Positions 17,190-25,800 are shown, counted from the first letter of the stretch. The stretch: 64,000 nt of DNA from Mesobacillus persicus (GCF_900109925.1 NZ_FOBW01000010.1:7710-71709), one strand, 5' to 3'. A program made the numbers and translations. The notes: a model not told the origin generated them from the letters alone.

Positions 17190-17225
17190 AGACAATGGCT
17201 AACCTTTTTAAGCCATTGTCTCTTT
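17190..17225 (+). terminator. Rho-independent terminator
   Basis: An 11-bp perfect stem AGACAATGGCT/AGCCATTGTCT followed by CTTTG; contains the recurrent CAATGGCTAAC core. Confidence 0.75.
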
Positions 17226-17492
17226 GTGTTCTATAGGTGGTTGAAAAACAATAATACAAGGTTTCGGAAATATGATAACTCTGAGGAAGACAACCCAATT
17301 TAGACCCTAATCCTTAACGTTACCTTCTTGAAGTGGATGATAATATTATCTGTATGTAAGTTTAAATCCAGCCTCTAAAATGCTCGGTATTGAAAATTCA
17401 AAAAAATTTAAAAATAATTATATAACAGTATTGATTATTCAAATCTGTTATAGTACAATGAATTTACAATCAACCGACTGGGGGAATAATAA

Positions 17493-17603
17493 ATGAAAAA
17501 TCCAACTGTAAAAGAGTGCCGTGAATGTGGATCAAAGTTCCAAGAAAAGCAGGAATCGTTTCTATATGAATGTGAACACTGCATGAGAAAACATGAAGAA
17601 TAA
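17493..17603 (+). CDS. tiny zinc-ribbon-like protein (YhfH-like)
   Basis: A 36-aa protein with two CxxC pairs (C9-x2-C12 and C27-x2-C30) spaced as in a zinc ribbon. It resembles the short YhfH-type proteins of Bacillus (KECRECGSKFQEK). The start ATG follows CTGGGGGA at suitable spacing and a strong terminator follows the stop by ten bases, so it is very likely expressed. Role unknown. Confidence 0.75.
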   Translation: MKNPTVKECRECGSKFQEKQESFLYECEHCMRKHEE

Positions 17604-17613
17604 AGTTTAAAAG

Positions 17614-17649
17614 GAAGCCCTTCTTAGTATCTGAGAAGGGCTTCTTTTA
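17614..17649 (+). terminator. Rho-independent terminator
   Basis: Perfect 11-bp stem GAAGCCCTTCT/AGAAGGGCTTC followed by TTTTATTG. The next 300 bp up to the beta-helix gene show nothing I can name. Confidence 0.88.
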
Positions 17650-17954
17650 TTGTTATACAACACACCCCTTTCTCTGGTTCTGCCTTTGTTTGTTTTATAC
17701 AGCCATCCACGTCATTCATCACATAGTCCCAAAGTTTAAAAAACGGCATTTACTTTTTTCTGGCACACTGCCTATACAAGTAAGCTATCTTATTATTTTT
17801 GATTCGTACACAGGTTTCATCAGGTCTAAAGGGTTAGAATTTTTCCCTCTCAACTCTGACTTAGGCACCCCTAGTAGTGTTCTTATTATTTTTACTTTAT
17901 CATAGCTATAAACGAGTAATCTTAAGTAGCAATCCATTTAAAGGTGTGGTGAAC

Positions 17955-19637
17955 ATGCTCTACTTGAGTAAAAAGCACGACCCTCTAAAAAATGCAGCTT
18001 TAATTGAAAGATATTCGCGCCATAAACCTGAAATAAAATCAGCGATTGATGATACGGGTGTTATGTTAAAGAAGTTAACTCAGCATCCCATTAAATCACA
18101 GCGGCCTGAACCACAATCATCTCTTAGTTCCTTTTTCGAAAAGATTGTATCAGCGCTGGCAAGGTTCAGCATTGCTACTTCTACCAACGCTGAACTGTCG
18201 GCATACGGGACAATGGTTGACCATCAGGGGGCTGTCTTTCCAGAATGGAAACCCAAATTGGATGAAGAATATTTAGAGCTCTTAAAACAGACTACTCGAG
18301 AAGTCAACGTACTTGATTTCGGTGCAATTGGTGATGGAAAAACAGATAATACAGTGGCTTTCAAGAAAGCTATCAGCAATGGACGGGTCAAGATCCATAT
18401 CCCTGAGGGCGTCTTTATTGTAAAAGGGATTCAACTCCCCTCCTGGACTTGTCTTGTTGGTGGTGGTAAAGGAAAAACAATCATTAAATTGAGTGATGAC
18501 GCCCCCAAAGGTCGAAGGCTCGTAAGCAATTCTAATTTCTTACGTGGGAATCACCACATCTTGGTCGAAGGAATGAGTCTAGATTGGAATGTGGAAAGGC
18601 TTGGCGAGGCCAGAAAGACAGCTACATGGGGAAACTACTCTAGCTGCCTGACTTATGCCAATGTGTCTTACGGATGGGTGAAAAACGTTGAAGCAATAAA
18701 TGCCGGTTTACATGGCTTTGACGCTTCCGCTTCCTTTTATGATTATTCTGGTGACGGCAACCGTGCCCGTGGCGCTAGTCAATATATTTGGTTTGACCAG
18801 TTGAACGCTTACGGTTTTGGGGACGATGGAATTACCACCCATCATAGTGAGAACTTGTTTATCTCTAACTGTCACTTGTCCGACCCGAGCGGAAAGGCAC
18901 ATGATAAAGGGTACGCTAACTCGAACGGAATTGAAATCGACGATGGCTCGAGAAATGTTTGGCTTGTGAATAACTCAACAACCCGATGCTTCGGCGGGAT
19001 TGAAATTAAAGCACATCATAATTCTTCGGCTGCAAATAACGTACAAATCATAGGCCATCTTTCTGTTAACGATAATAGAAGCTACAATTTCCGTCATATT
19101 GGCCACCATAAAAAAACAGATCCAAATTCAAGAACGGCTTACCATATTCGAGCAACAAATATAATTTCGATTGCTCCTGTATTCTCCGATTTATATGAAG
19201 GATCTACACCACGAGGTATGGTTGTTTCCGCTTATGTTTATGTTGCAGTGAACCATTTTACTTTAATTGGGGACCCAGATTATGATTATCGTCATAACCC
19301 AGTCATTGCAGTGCAATACAAAGCTAGAAATATTTCAATGAACCATATTTCCATTAGAGGTTTTCATACAGCTAGTAGCGATATTCGAATTTTCGGTGGC
19401 GAACAACATGCTGATAATGTGTGTTTAAAGAACATAGGAATAGAAAACTCCGCACCTATAGCTATAGATATCGGAAAGAACGTTAAACATGTTTCCCTAC
19501 AAAGCCTCAAGGCCATTTCAACCACCGGAAGGTATGCTATAAAAGCGGATAAAGTTCCAGATGACTTTATAGATATTACGGTTAAAGGATACACCGCACC
19601 AGCTATGATTAAAGGAGAAGAAATTAAATATTTTTAA
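17955..19637 (+). CDS. right-handed beta-helix protein, pectate-lyase-3 type
   Basis: A 560-aa protein. Residues ~1-115 form a helical, charged N-terminal part without a signal peptide; from ~118 the stretch VLDFGAIGDGKTDNTVAFKKAI is the classical start of the Pectate_lyase_3/GH28-like beta-helix, followed by repeated short strands with Asn/Asp/Gly turns to the C-terminus. Related domains occur in polysaccharide lyases, phage tailspikes and exopolysaccharide-processing proteins. The absence of a secretion signal is odd for a carbohydrate enzyme and might mean a spore or non-classically exported role. Start ATG 17955 follows AAAGGTGTGG; a longer ORF begins at 17877 without a ribosome binding site. 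Confidence 0.75.
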   Translation: MLYLSKKHDPLKNAALIERYSRHKPEIKSAIDDTGVMLKKLTQHPIKSQRPEPQSSLSSFFEKIVSALARFSIATSTNAELSAYGTMVDHQGAVFPEWKPKLDEEYLELLKQTTREVNVLDFGAIGDGKTDNTVAFKKAISNGRVKIHIPEGVFIVKGIQLPSWTCLVGGGKGKTIIKLSDDAPKGRRLVSNSNFLRGNHHILVEGMSLDWNVERLGEARKTATWGNYSSCLTYANVSYGWVKNVEAINAGLHGFDASASFYDYSGDGNRARGASQYIWFDQLNAYGFGDDGITTHHSENLFISNCHLSDPSGKAHDKGYANSNGIEIDDGSRNVWLVNNSTTRCFGGIEIKAHHNSSAANNVQIIGHLSVNDNRSYNFRHIGHHKKTDPNSRTAYHIRATNIISIAPVFSDLYEGSTPRGMVVSAYVYVAVNHFTLIGDPDYDYRHNPVIAVQYKARNISMNHISIRGFHTASSDIRIFGGEQHADNVCLKNIGIENSAPIAIDIGKNVKHVSLQSLKAISTTGRYAIKADKVPDDFIDITVKGYTAPAMIKGEEIKYF

Positions 19638-19714
19638 AATCTTTGACCCCAAGTGGAACGTGTTCTCCAACCCCAATAGCTACCGTCAATCGAAAAAGGG
19701 CGTGAAAACATAAG

Positions 19715-19740
19715 AGAAGGTACCATGTACCTTCTTTTTC
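19715..19740 (+). terminator. Rho-independent terminator
   Basis: 9-bp stem AGAAGGTAC/GTACCTTCT with a 3-nt loop and a T5 tail, about 80 bp after the beta-helix gene. Confidence 0.8.
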
Positions 19741-19777
19741 AAAATATAACCCTTAGCTGTTTGTGTGCTTATTAACT

Positions 19778-19956
19778 GGGCTCATTTCTTAAAAAATGTT
19801 GTTTTTGCTTTAAGTTGGATTACGCTTTGTTTCACGGCAAGTTAGCAATTTTTTATGGGAAATGAGCTTACAAACTTACTATCACATAACAATTACCTTA
19901 CCTTGCATTAAAATCGGCTTTAGGATTTTATCAACAATCCCTACGAAAACAACCAC
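19778..19956 (+). repeat. diverged intergenic repeat, copy B
   Basis: Related to 9101-9283. It shares the 3' block (19910-19953) and the position of a long-range inverted repeat, here GCTCATTTC (19780-19788) with GAAATGAGC (19859-19867). Compared with copy A, a T-to-A change in the left arm is matched by an A-to-T change in the right arm, so pairing is kept. It lies between the beta-helix terminator and the 3' end of the YczI-type gene. Confidence 0.6.
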
Positions 19957-19959
19957 TAA

Positions 19960-20181
19960 CTAAAACGTATAAATGAAGACGATGAAGAGAAATATTCCTA
20001 CACCCATTGAAAGAAAGCCTGATTTTCTTTTTTCTTCTTTAAATTCAGTCCAGCCGAGAACCAACATTAAAATCGATATGAAAAGCTGTGCCCATGGAAT
20101 GACTGAATGGTCCCCTGTAATAACAGAGTATACGGATAGACAAATGACAATGACACCTAGCATGATTTTCACGGTTTGCAT
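19960..20181 (-). CDS. small membrane protein, DUF3953/YczI-like
   Basis: A 73-aa protein with two or three hydrophobic segments (IMLGVIVICLSVYSVI; LFISILMLVLG; MGVGIFLFIVFIY) separated by a charged loop EFKEEKRKSG, the pattern of the YczI-type (DUF3953) family in Bacillus. Start ATG 20181 lies seven bases after GGAGGT on the minus strand. Single gene. Function unknown. The 400 bp to its right (20182-20580) hold no feature I can support. Confidence 0.72.
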   Translation of the reverse strand: MQTVKIMLGVIVICLSVYSVITGDHSVIPWAQLFISILMLVLGWTEFKEEKRKSGFLSMGVGIFLFIVFIYTF

Positions 20182-20600
20182 CAGGTTACACCTCCATTCT
20201 ATCTCGACCTCTATTCATACTGTCACGTCTTATAACCCATGCACTAAGATGGAATACCCATATCAAATTTCATTTCTATATTTTATGTATCTATACAATA
20301 ATTGTAGCAAAAAAGATTCTAATTCCATCTTAAGATTTTGTCGTCTTTCGGGAACGGGACAATACCTTTTAATAGATTCGTTAAGGAACCTTGTTGTTGC
20401 TCACGGTTGAAGAGTTTTTACCGAAATCCACAGTCTGATTCAAAAAGGTTTTTTAATAGAGATGTTTTGTTTTGAGATTATTCAGTTTATTTATTTCGTT
20501 TCTCTCTAATAGAATATAAAATATGCTAAAATTTTCTATAAATAGCTATGAAAACATTTGATTTATATATTAAGAGTTATTGGGGAGGAAAACATGACTC

Positions 20601-21494
20601 ATGAATCGAGAACAGACTAAAGAGAACCCAAAAAATAAACATAAGGGTACACCAAAGTCAAAAGTAGTAAAAAGGATATTCTTTATTGTTATTGGAGCAA
20701 TTTTAATGGGTGTTGGAATCGAGGAGTTCCTCGTCCCCAACCAAATTCTTGATGGGGGCATCGTTGGTATCTCAATTATCTTATCCCACCTCACTGGTTG
20801 GAGATTAGGTTTCTTCATCTTCGTTCTGAATATTCCTTTCTTCTTTATCGGCTATAAGCAGATTGGAAAAACCTTTGCGTTATCAACTCTTCTAGGAATT
20901 ACAGTTTTATCGATTACAACTACGCTATTACATAGCTTCCCCGTATTTACAGAAGATTTACTGCTAGCGACCGTTTTTGGCGGTATTGTCCTTGGAACTG
21001 GGGTAGGAATTGTTATTCGTTTTGGAGGATCCCTTGATGGTACCGAAATCATGGCGATATTAATGAATAAAAGACTTCCCTTCTCTGTTGGGGAAATGAT
21101 TATGTTTTTCAATATTTTTATTTTTGGAATTGCGGGATTCATTTTTGGCTGGGACCGGGCAATGTACTCCCTACTAGCTTACTTTATTGCTTTTAAGACG
21201 ATTGACATTGTTATCGCTGGACTTGACGAATCGAAGTCAGCCTGGATCATCAGTGACCAATATCAAGAAATTGGTGAAGCCATTCTCGCGCGTTTAGGAC
21301 GGGGAGTCACCTATTTAAACGGGGAAGGTGCTTATACTGGTGATGATAAAATGGTGATTTTCTGTGTCATCACACGACTAGAAGAGGCAAAGTTAAAAAC
21401 GATTGTCGAGGAGCTAGACCCGTCTGCTTTTCTAGCTGTTGGAAATATTGCTGAGGTCCGCGGAGGGCGATTCAAAAAACGTGATATTCACTAA
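20601..21494 (+). CDS. YitT family membrane protein (paralogue 2)
   Basis: A 297-aa homologue of the protein at 16275-17159, with identical architecture: a basic N-terminus, a transmembrane YitT domain and a C-terminal DUF2179 domain (GRGVTYLNGEGAYTGDDKMV, ending in KKRDIH). Start ATG 20601 is twelve bases after GGGGAGG; an out-of-frame ATG at 20594 gives only an eight-codon peptide ending in TAA, which might act as a short upstream ORF. The two paralogues presumably arose by duplication; whether they form a heteromer is unknown. Confidence 0.87.
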   Translation: MNREQTKENPKNKHKGTPKSKVVKRIFFIVIGAILMGVGIEEFLVPNQILDGGIVGISIILSHLTGWRLGFFIFVLNIPFFFIGYKQIGKTFALSTLLGITVLSITTTLLHSFPVFTEDLLLATVFGGIVLGTGVGIVIRFGGSLDGTEIMAILMNKRLPFSVGEMIMFFNIFIFGIAGFIFGWDRAMYSLLAYFIAFKTIDIVIAGLDESKSAWIISDQYQEIGEAILARLGRGVTYLNGEGAYTGDDKMVIFCVITRLEEAKLKTIVEELDPSAFLAVGNIAEVRGGRFKKRDIH

Positions 21495-21608
21495 TCAAGG
21501 TCAATTATTTTATTCTTATAATCTATTTTTAATTTCTACTAAAAACACTTTGACAACCTTCATTGTATACGTTAATTTAAATATAGCTCGTTGGAAGGGG
21601 TGATGTGA

Positions 21609-21845
21609 TTGAATAAGGACATTATTAAATTTCTAAGAAAAAGCCATAATTTAAACCAGCGAGAGTTTGCAAGAATGGTCAATTGTAGTTTCGCCCTGAT
21701 TGGCCTAGTAGAGGTTGGAAAAAGAAGAGTCACTGAAGACCTTGAAAAAAAAGTAAAGGAAGCCTTTGACCTTGACGATAGCCAAGTTCAATCCATTACT
21801 GCCATCATCAAAACCTTAGGTGAAGGTATACCGCCAATTATGTGA
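21609..21845 (+). CDS. helix-turn-helix XRE-family regulator
   Basis: A 78-aa protein that is essentially one lambda-repressor-like HTH domain: IIKFLRKSHNLNQREFARMVNCSFALIGLVEVGKRRV covers helices 1 to 4. No effector domain, so it may act as a dimeric repressor or need a partner. Start TTG 21609 follows GGAAGGGGTGA. The 3' end overlaps its own terminator. Targets unknown. Confidence 0.8.
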   Translation: MNKDIIKFLRKSHNLNQREFARMVNCSFALIGLVEVGKRRVTEDLEKKVKEAFDLDDSQVQSITAIIKTLGEGIPPIM

Positions 21846-21863
21846 TACAGCGGTATTTTTTTA
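21828..21863 (+). terminator. Rho-independent terminator overlapping the XRE stop
   Basis: ATACCGC (21828-21834) pairs with GCGGTAT (21850-21856), followed by seven Ts; the left arm contains the last codons of the gene. Confidence 0.7.
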
Positions 21864-21873
21864 TGTTAAAAAT

Positions 21874-21903
21874 AAAAAGAGCTGCATATACGCAACTCTT
21901 TTT
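21874..21903 (-). terminator. terminator for the sigH-like gene
   Basis: AAAAAGAG (21874-21881) pairs with CTCTTTTT (21896-21903) with an inner TGC/GCA; on the minus strand the stem ends in a T run, 19 bp past the sigH-like stop. Confidence 0.75.
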
Positions 21904-21921
21904 CCCTTTACTGTTCGACAA

Positions 21922-22575
21922 CTAGAGAATGACTTCTTTCCTTTCCAAGTACCGTTCCATTTTTCTTTTTATTCGTTGCAAAGCATTGTCAATCGATTTA
22001 ACATGTGTGTTTACATTTTTGGAGATTTCCACATAGGAGTGACCGGCGATATGGAGCTCTAAAACTCTCTTTTCTAAATCACTTAACTTTTCTGACATTT
22101 TCTTTTCCAAATCACTAGCCTTTTCTTGATCAATGATCATCTGCACAGGGTCCATGTTCACTGGACCAGTGATGATATCCATTAAAGTATGATTGGATTC
22201 TTCTTCATAAATTGGTTTATTTAGAGAAATATAAGAATTTAGTGGGCCATGCTTTTGGCGAGTAGCTGATTTTACAGCCGTAATGATTTGTCTAGTAATA
22301 CACAGCTCAGCGAAAGCCTTAAAAGACGAGAGCTTGTCCACTCTAAAATCCCGAATTGCTTTATAAAGACCAATCATCCCTTCTTGGACGATATCTTCTT
22401 TCTCCCCACCAATTAAAAAATATCGACTAGCCTTTGCACGAACAAAACTCCGGTATTTCCGCATCAAAAATTCTGACGCTTCCCAATCTCCGTCTTGGAA
22501 CAGCTGGACTAAAAATTCATCATTCATTTCCGCATAATAATCTTGCATCAGATTTTCTTTGATGACCATACTCAC
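21922..22575 (-). CDS. sigH: SigH-like RNA polymerase sigma factor
   Basis: A 217-aa sigma-70 family factor highly similar to sporulation sigma-H. Region 2 is visible as YRSFVRAKASRYFLIGGEKEDIVQEGMIGLYKAIRDF and SSFKAFAELCITRQIITAVKSATRQKH, region 4 as LSDLEKRVLELHIAGHSYVEISK and HVKSIDNALQRIKRK. Sigma-H directs early stationary-phase and sporulation-onset genes. In B. subtilis sigH sits in the yacP-rpmG-secE-nusG locus; here the neighbours are unrelated, so this may be a second SigH-type factor. Start GTG 22575 is chosen for its six-base distance from GGAGGT; a longer ORF to 22620 has no ribosome binding site. Confidence 0.88.
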   Translation of the reverse strand: MSMVIKENLMQDYYAEMNDEFLVQLFQDGDWEASEFLMRKYRSFVRAKASRYFLIGGEKEDIVQEGMIGLYKAIRDFRVDKLSSFKAFAELCITRQIITAVKSATRQKHGPLNSYISLNKPIYEEESNHTLMDIITGPVNMDPVQMIIDQEKASDLEKKMSEKLSDLEKRVLELHIAGHSYVEISKNVNTHVKSIDNALQRIKRKMERYLERKEVIL

Positions 22576-22901
22576 ACTGTTACCTCCGACAATATTATTT
22601 GTTTTAATATTCCGACCCATTCCAAAAAGTTAGAACACCCGACATATATTTTAATAGTAACGTAGTATGGTCATAAAAGAAATTTAAACTTATCGACTTT
22701 TTTTTACACAAATCGGTAATGAATGTAGTAAGGAGACAAAAATTATACGCTAGCGATGCGTTTACTGTATGGTTTTTATTGTTCGTGTCGAATTTCCTTG
22801 GACGTTTTTTCTCATATTTTTAATTTTAATTAAAAAAATAGATGAACCATAGTCCATTCAGCACGGTGAATTTCCTCATTTATTAGGGATATTTGCTATT
22901 T

Positions 22902-23336
22902 CTAGTTTTTCCCTGATTCGATTTCAGCAGAATTACCCTTAGCTACCATTTTATCAAAGTCTATCAAACTATCTCGATCTAATAAGGAGCGTATTCCTTG
23001 GGGAACCTTAACCTTTGTACGTGTCTGTCGATTGATTGTGGTTAATACAACCTCTGCCGAAACTACAAGTTCCTCTAAATGATTCACAATCGTCTGGTTT
23101 AGCGTATAACTAGTATTTCCCACACGGGCCAGGGTCGTCCGAACAACTAGTTTATTTTGATTGAAAACTTCTCTTTTATAATTAATTCCAATATGGACAA
23201 CAACTGATTCTACGCCATTTAAAATACTATAGTGGTACCACTTTTTTCGTGCCTCATCCAAGTATTCAAATAACGAGACATTATTCACATGTGCCGTTTT
23301 TGTTTCTGCTGCGATTCTCATTTCTGTATAAGCCAC
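22902..23336 (-). CDS. acyl-CoA thioesterase, 4HBT hotdog family
   Basis: A 144-aa single hotdog domain. The motif HVNNVSLFEYLDEARKKWY near residue 16 is the 4-hydroxybenzoyl-CoA thioesterase/YbgC-type active-site helix, although the usual catalytic Asp position is occupied by Asn-rich sequence, so the exact mechanism is unsure. It would hydrolyse an acyl-CoA to free acid and CoA in the cytosol. Start GTG 23336 behind GGGGGAAG. Single gene, no clear partner. Confidence 0.78.
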   Translation of the reverse strand: MAYTEMRIAAETKTAHVNNVSLFEYLDEARKKWYHYSILNGVESVVVHIGINYKREVFNQNKLVVRTTLARVGNTSYTLNQTIVNHLEELVVSAEVVLTTINRQTRTKVKVPQGIRSLLDRDSLIDFDKMVAKGNSAEIESGKN

Positions 23337-23540
23337 TGTGCTTCCCCCAAAAAAATTTTATTGTCGTATATTCTTATATTTCGACTATTTATAATAAAAA
23401 ACCTGCTAATATATTTAAATCTGCTCATTATTGTAAAGTTATTGTAAAAATTATTATTATGAATACAGTTTGGAAATAGTTATTGTTATAATCAGTTGGA
23501 AAAAAGGCAAAAGAATATTTACCCACTTAAGGAGATGAAG

Positions 23541-24740
23541 ATGAAAAAAAAACATCAATCTAGAGATTTTAAAACATTATTGGAATTATTGACTGTATCC
23601 ACTCGCCTTGGCTTTACCTCATTCGGTGGTCCGGTTGCACACTTAGGATACTTCCATGAGGAGTACGTAAGAAGAAGAAAGTGGATGGATGAAAAAAGCT
23701 ACGCCGATTTGGTAGCATTATGTCAGTTCTTACCTGGGCCAGCCAGCAGTCAGGTTGGGATTGGAATTGGCGTGATGAAAGCTGGTTTACTCGGTGGGAT
23801 TATTGCATTTATTGGATTTACACTCCCTTCTGTTTTAGCTTTGATTCTATTTGCTCTGCTTCTACAGGGATTTGATGTCGGAAATGCCGGCTGGATACAA
23901 GGTTTAAAACTAGTCGCCGTTGCCGTTGTTGCTCATGCTATTGTAGGGATGGCGCAAAAACTCACGCCAGACCTGAGCCGTAAAGCCATTGCCCTTTTGG
24001 CACTCGTCGTAACCCTGTTATGGCAAACAGCCTACACCCAAGTAGGGGTTATCTTATTGGCTGCTTTTATTGGTTTCCTCCTTTATAAACAGCATGCTAC
24101 CCCTAACGAATCCGAGCGTAAAAATTTCCCGATTTCACGTGGCTTTGCGATTGGCTGTCTTGTGTTATTTTTTGGTTTGCTCTTTCTTTTACCTATTCTA
24201 AGAGAAACCACATCATTGCATTGGGTCGCCTTATTCGATAGCTTTTACAGATCTGGATCACTAGTTTTCGGTGGCGGTCACGTTGTCCTCCCCTTATTAG
24301 AGCGTGAAGTGGTACCGACAGGATGGATGACCGATGAAGCATTTCTAGCTGGATATGGTGCTACGCAGGCTGTCCCAGGTCCGTTGTTTACCTTTGCTGC
24401 GTATTTGGGGACAGTAATCAATGGATGGCAAGGTGGTCTATTGGCAACTGTGGCAATCTTTTTACCAGCTTTTTTGTTAATCCTTGGTACACTGCCGTTT
24501 TGGGATGACTTACGACAAAACCCAAAAATTAAAGGGGCGTTAATGGGAGTAAATGCTGCTGTAGTTGGAATTCTGATTTCAGCCTTTTATCATCCAATTT
24601 GGACTAGCTCTATCCTCTCACCAATTGATTTTGCCTTTGCTGCGGTGCTGTTTAGTATGCTTGTATATTGGAAACTCCCCCCTTGGGTCATTGTCGTTAC
24701 TGGGGCATTAGGTGGCTCTTTACTTACATTGTTATCGTAA
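23541..24740 (+). CDS. chrA: chromate transporter ChrA (two-domain CHR family)
   Basis: A 399-aa membrane protein with two homologous CHR domains. Each half has the family signature: GFTSFGGPVAHLGYFHEEYV with CQFLPGPASSQ in the first, and GSLVFGGGHVVLPLLEREVV with TQAVPGPLFTFAAYLG in the second. Long-chain CHR proteins export chromate, or exchange it for sulfate, and give chromate resistance in known cases; many homologues have other anion substrates. Start ATG 23541, six bases after TAAGGAG; the 45-bp upstream extension has no ribosome binding site. A terminator follows directly. Confidence 0.85.
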   Translation: MKKKHQSRDFKTLLELLTVSTRLGFTSFGGPVAHLGYFHEEYVRRRKWMDEKSYADLVALCQFLPGPASSQVGIGIGVMKAGLLGGIIAFIGFTLPSVLALILFALLLQGFDVGNAGWIQGLKLVAVAVVAHAIVGMAQKLTPDLSRKAIALLALVVTLLWQTAYTQVGVILLAAFIGFLLYKQHATPNESERKNFPISRGFAIGCLVLFFGLLFLLPILRETTSLHWVALFDSFYRSGSLVFGGGHVVLPLLEREVVPTGWMTDEAFLAGYGATQAVPGPLFTFAAYLGTVINGWQGGLLATVAIFLPAFLLILGTLPFWDDLRQNPKIKGALMGVNAAVVGILISAFYHPIWTSSILSPIDFAFAAVLFSMLVYWKLPPWVIVVTGALGGSLLTLLS

Positions 24741-24746
24741 TATCCT

Positions 24747-24774
24747 AGGAAGAATTCAATTCTTCCTTTTTTTG
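24747..24774 (+). terminator. Rho-independent terminator
   Basis: AGGAAGAA/TTCTTCCT stem with a 5-nt loop and a T run after chrA. Confidence 0.85.
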
Positions 24775-24942
24775 GGTGTGTTAAAGCACACTGATGATTT
24801 TACATATTGTTGATTGGCTCGGAACATTTTATCTCTTCAGTTGAACATTTTCCCTGCATGCTTTTACTATATGAGGAAAATACTACCTAGGTATTGCTAA
24901 ATTTCTCTTGATATAATATTGAGATATAAAGGGGAGATTTCA

Positions 24943-25761
24943 ATGAAGGTGTTTAAGTATTTGCTAATTTTCTTCCTCTCTATTGGGGTAGCCATTACTA
25001 CTTGGGTCTTTTACCCTCAATATCAAATTCAAAAAATGAAGAATGAATCAATGGAAGTGGGAAAGGATTTGAGTCGAGAAACGTACTTAGAATATTATCG
25101 ACAGTCGAAAAAACAGGATATTCATCATCTCGCAATCGGAGATTCGATTATACACGGATTTGGCGTGGATGAAACAGAAAATTTAGTCTATAGCTTCTCT
25201 AATCTCCTTGGTCAAAAAATCAACAAAACCGTTCATTATAACAATAAAGGGATTAACGGAATGACGAGTTCCGGACTGAACGAGTTGGTCCAAGAGGGAA
25301 ACCTTGACGAAGACATTCGAAAAGCAGATATTATTACGATTAATATCGGTGGGAATGATGTATTAAAGACAGCACGCAACCAAGATTACTACGCGGCAAT
25401 TAATTCTTTCGATACACTACAGTCTACGTTTACTAAAAATCTAACAAATATCTCTGATAAAATTAAAGAAATTAATCCCAAGGCAACGATTGTTTTTTTA
25501 GAGCTATATAATCCGTTACCTGCTGACCACCAACTATCAGATTTAGCTGACAGCTTGCTTCCTAAGTGGAATGTGAAAATATATGAGGTAGCTCAACATA
25601 TCCCATCCTCGATTGTCATTCAAACTACAAAAGTCATTAATGGCAATAATCCACAAAATCTATCATCTGATGGTGTTCATCCAAACCCAGCTGGCTATGC
25701 TGCAATTACTGAGCAAATGCTGGTACAATTTGCGAAGGAATATCGGAAACAGGCGGTTTAA
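24943..25761 (+). CDS. membrane-anchored SGNH/GDSL hydrolase
   Basis: A 272-aa protein with an N-terminal transmembrane anchor (LLIFFLSIGVAITTWVF) and an extracytoplasmic SGNH hydrolase domain. Block I is AIGDSIIHGFG with the nucleophile Ser near residue 68, block III is NIGGNDV, and block V is SSDGVHPNPAG with the catalytic Asp and His. It resembles Bacillus YpmR-type lipase/esterases; the natural substrate is unknown. Start ATG 24943 behind AAGGGGAGA. Single gene with a strong terminator. Confidence 0.83.
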   Translation: MKVFKYLLIFFLSIGVAITTWVFYPQYQIQKMKNESMEVGKDLSRETYLEYYRQSKKQDIHHLAIGDSIIHGFGVDETENLVYSFSNLLGQKINKTVHYNNKGINGMTSSGLNELVQEGNLDEDIRKADIITINIGGNDVLKTARNQDYYAAINSFDTLQSTFTKNLTNISDKIKEINPKATIVFLELYNPLPADHQLSDLADSLLPKWNVKIYEVAQHIPSSIVIQTTKVINGNNPQNLSSDGVHPNPAGYAAITEQMLVQFAKEYRKQAV

Positions 25762-25800
25762 AAAGACACAGCCCATCATAGATAGGGCTGTGTCTTTTTA
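25761..25800 (+). terminator. Rho-independent terminator
   Basis: A 14-bp perfect stem AAAAGACACAGCCC/GGGCTGTGTCTTTT directly after the SGNH hydrolase stop. Confidence 0.92.

Noticed and set aside
17690-17905. 71-aa plus-strand ORF before the beta-helix gene
   Set aside because: No ribosome binding site, atypical composition, and it overlaps the leader of the real gene.
19973-20410. 145-aa plus-strand ORF
   Set aside because: Runs antisense through the YczI-type gene and into intergenic DNA, with no ribosome binding site and no protein-like composition.
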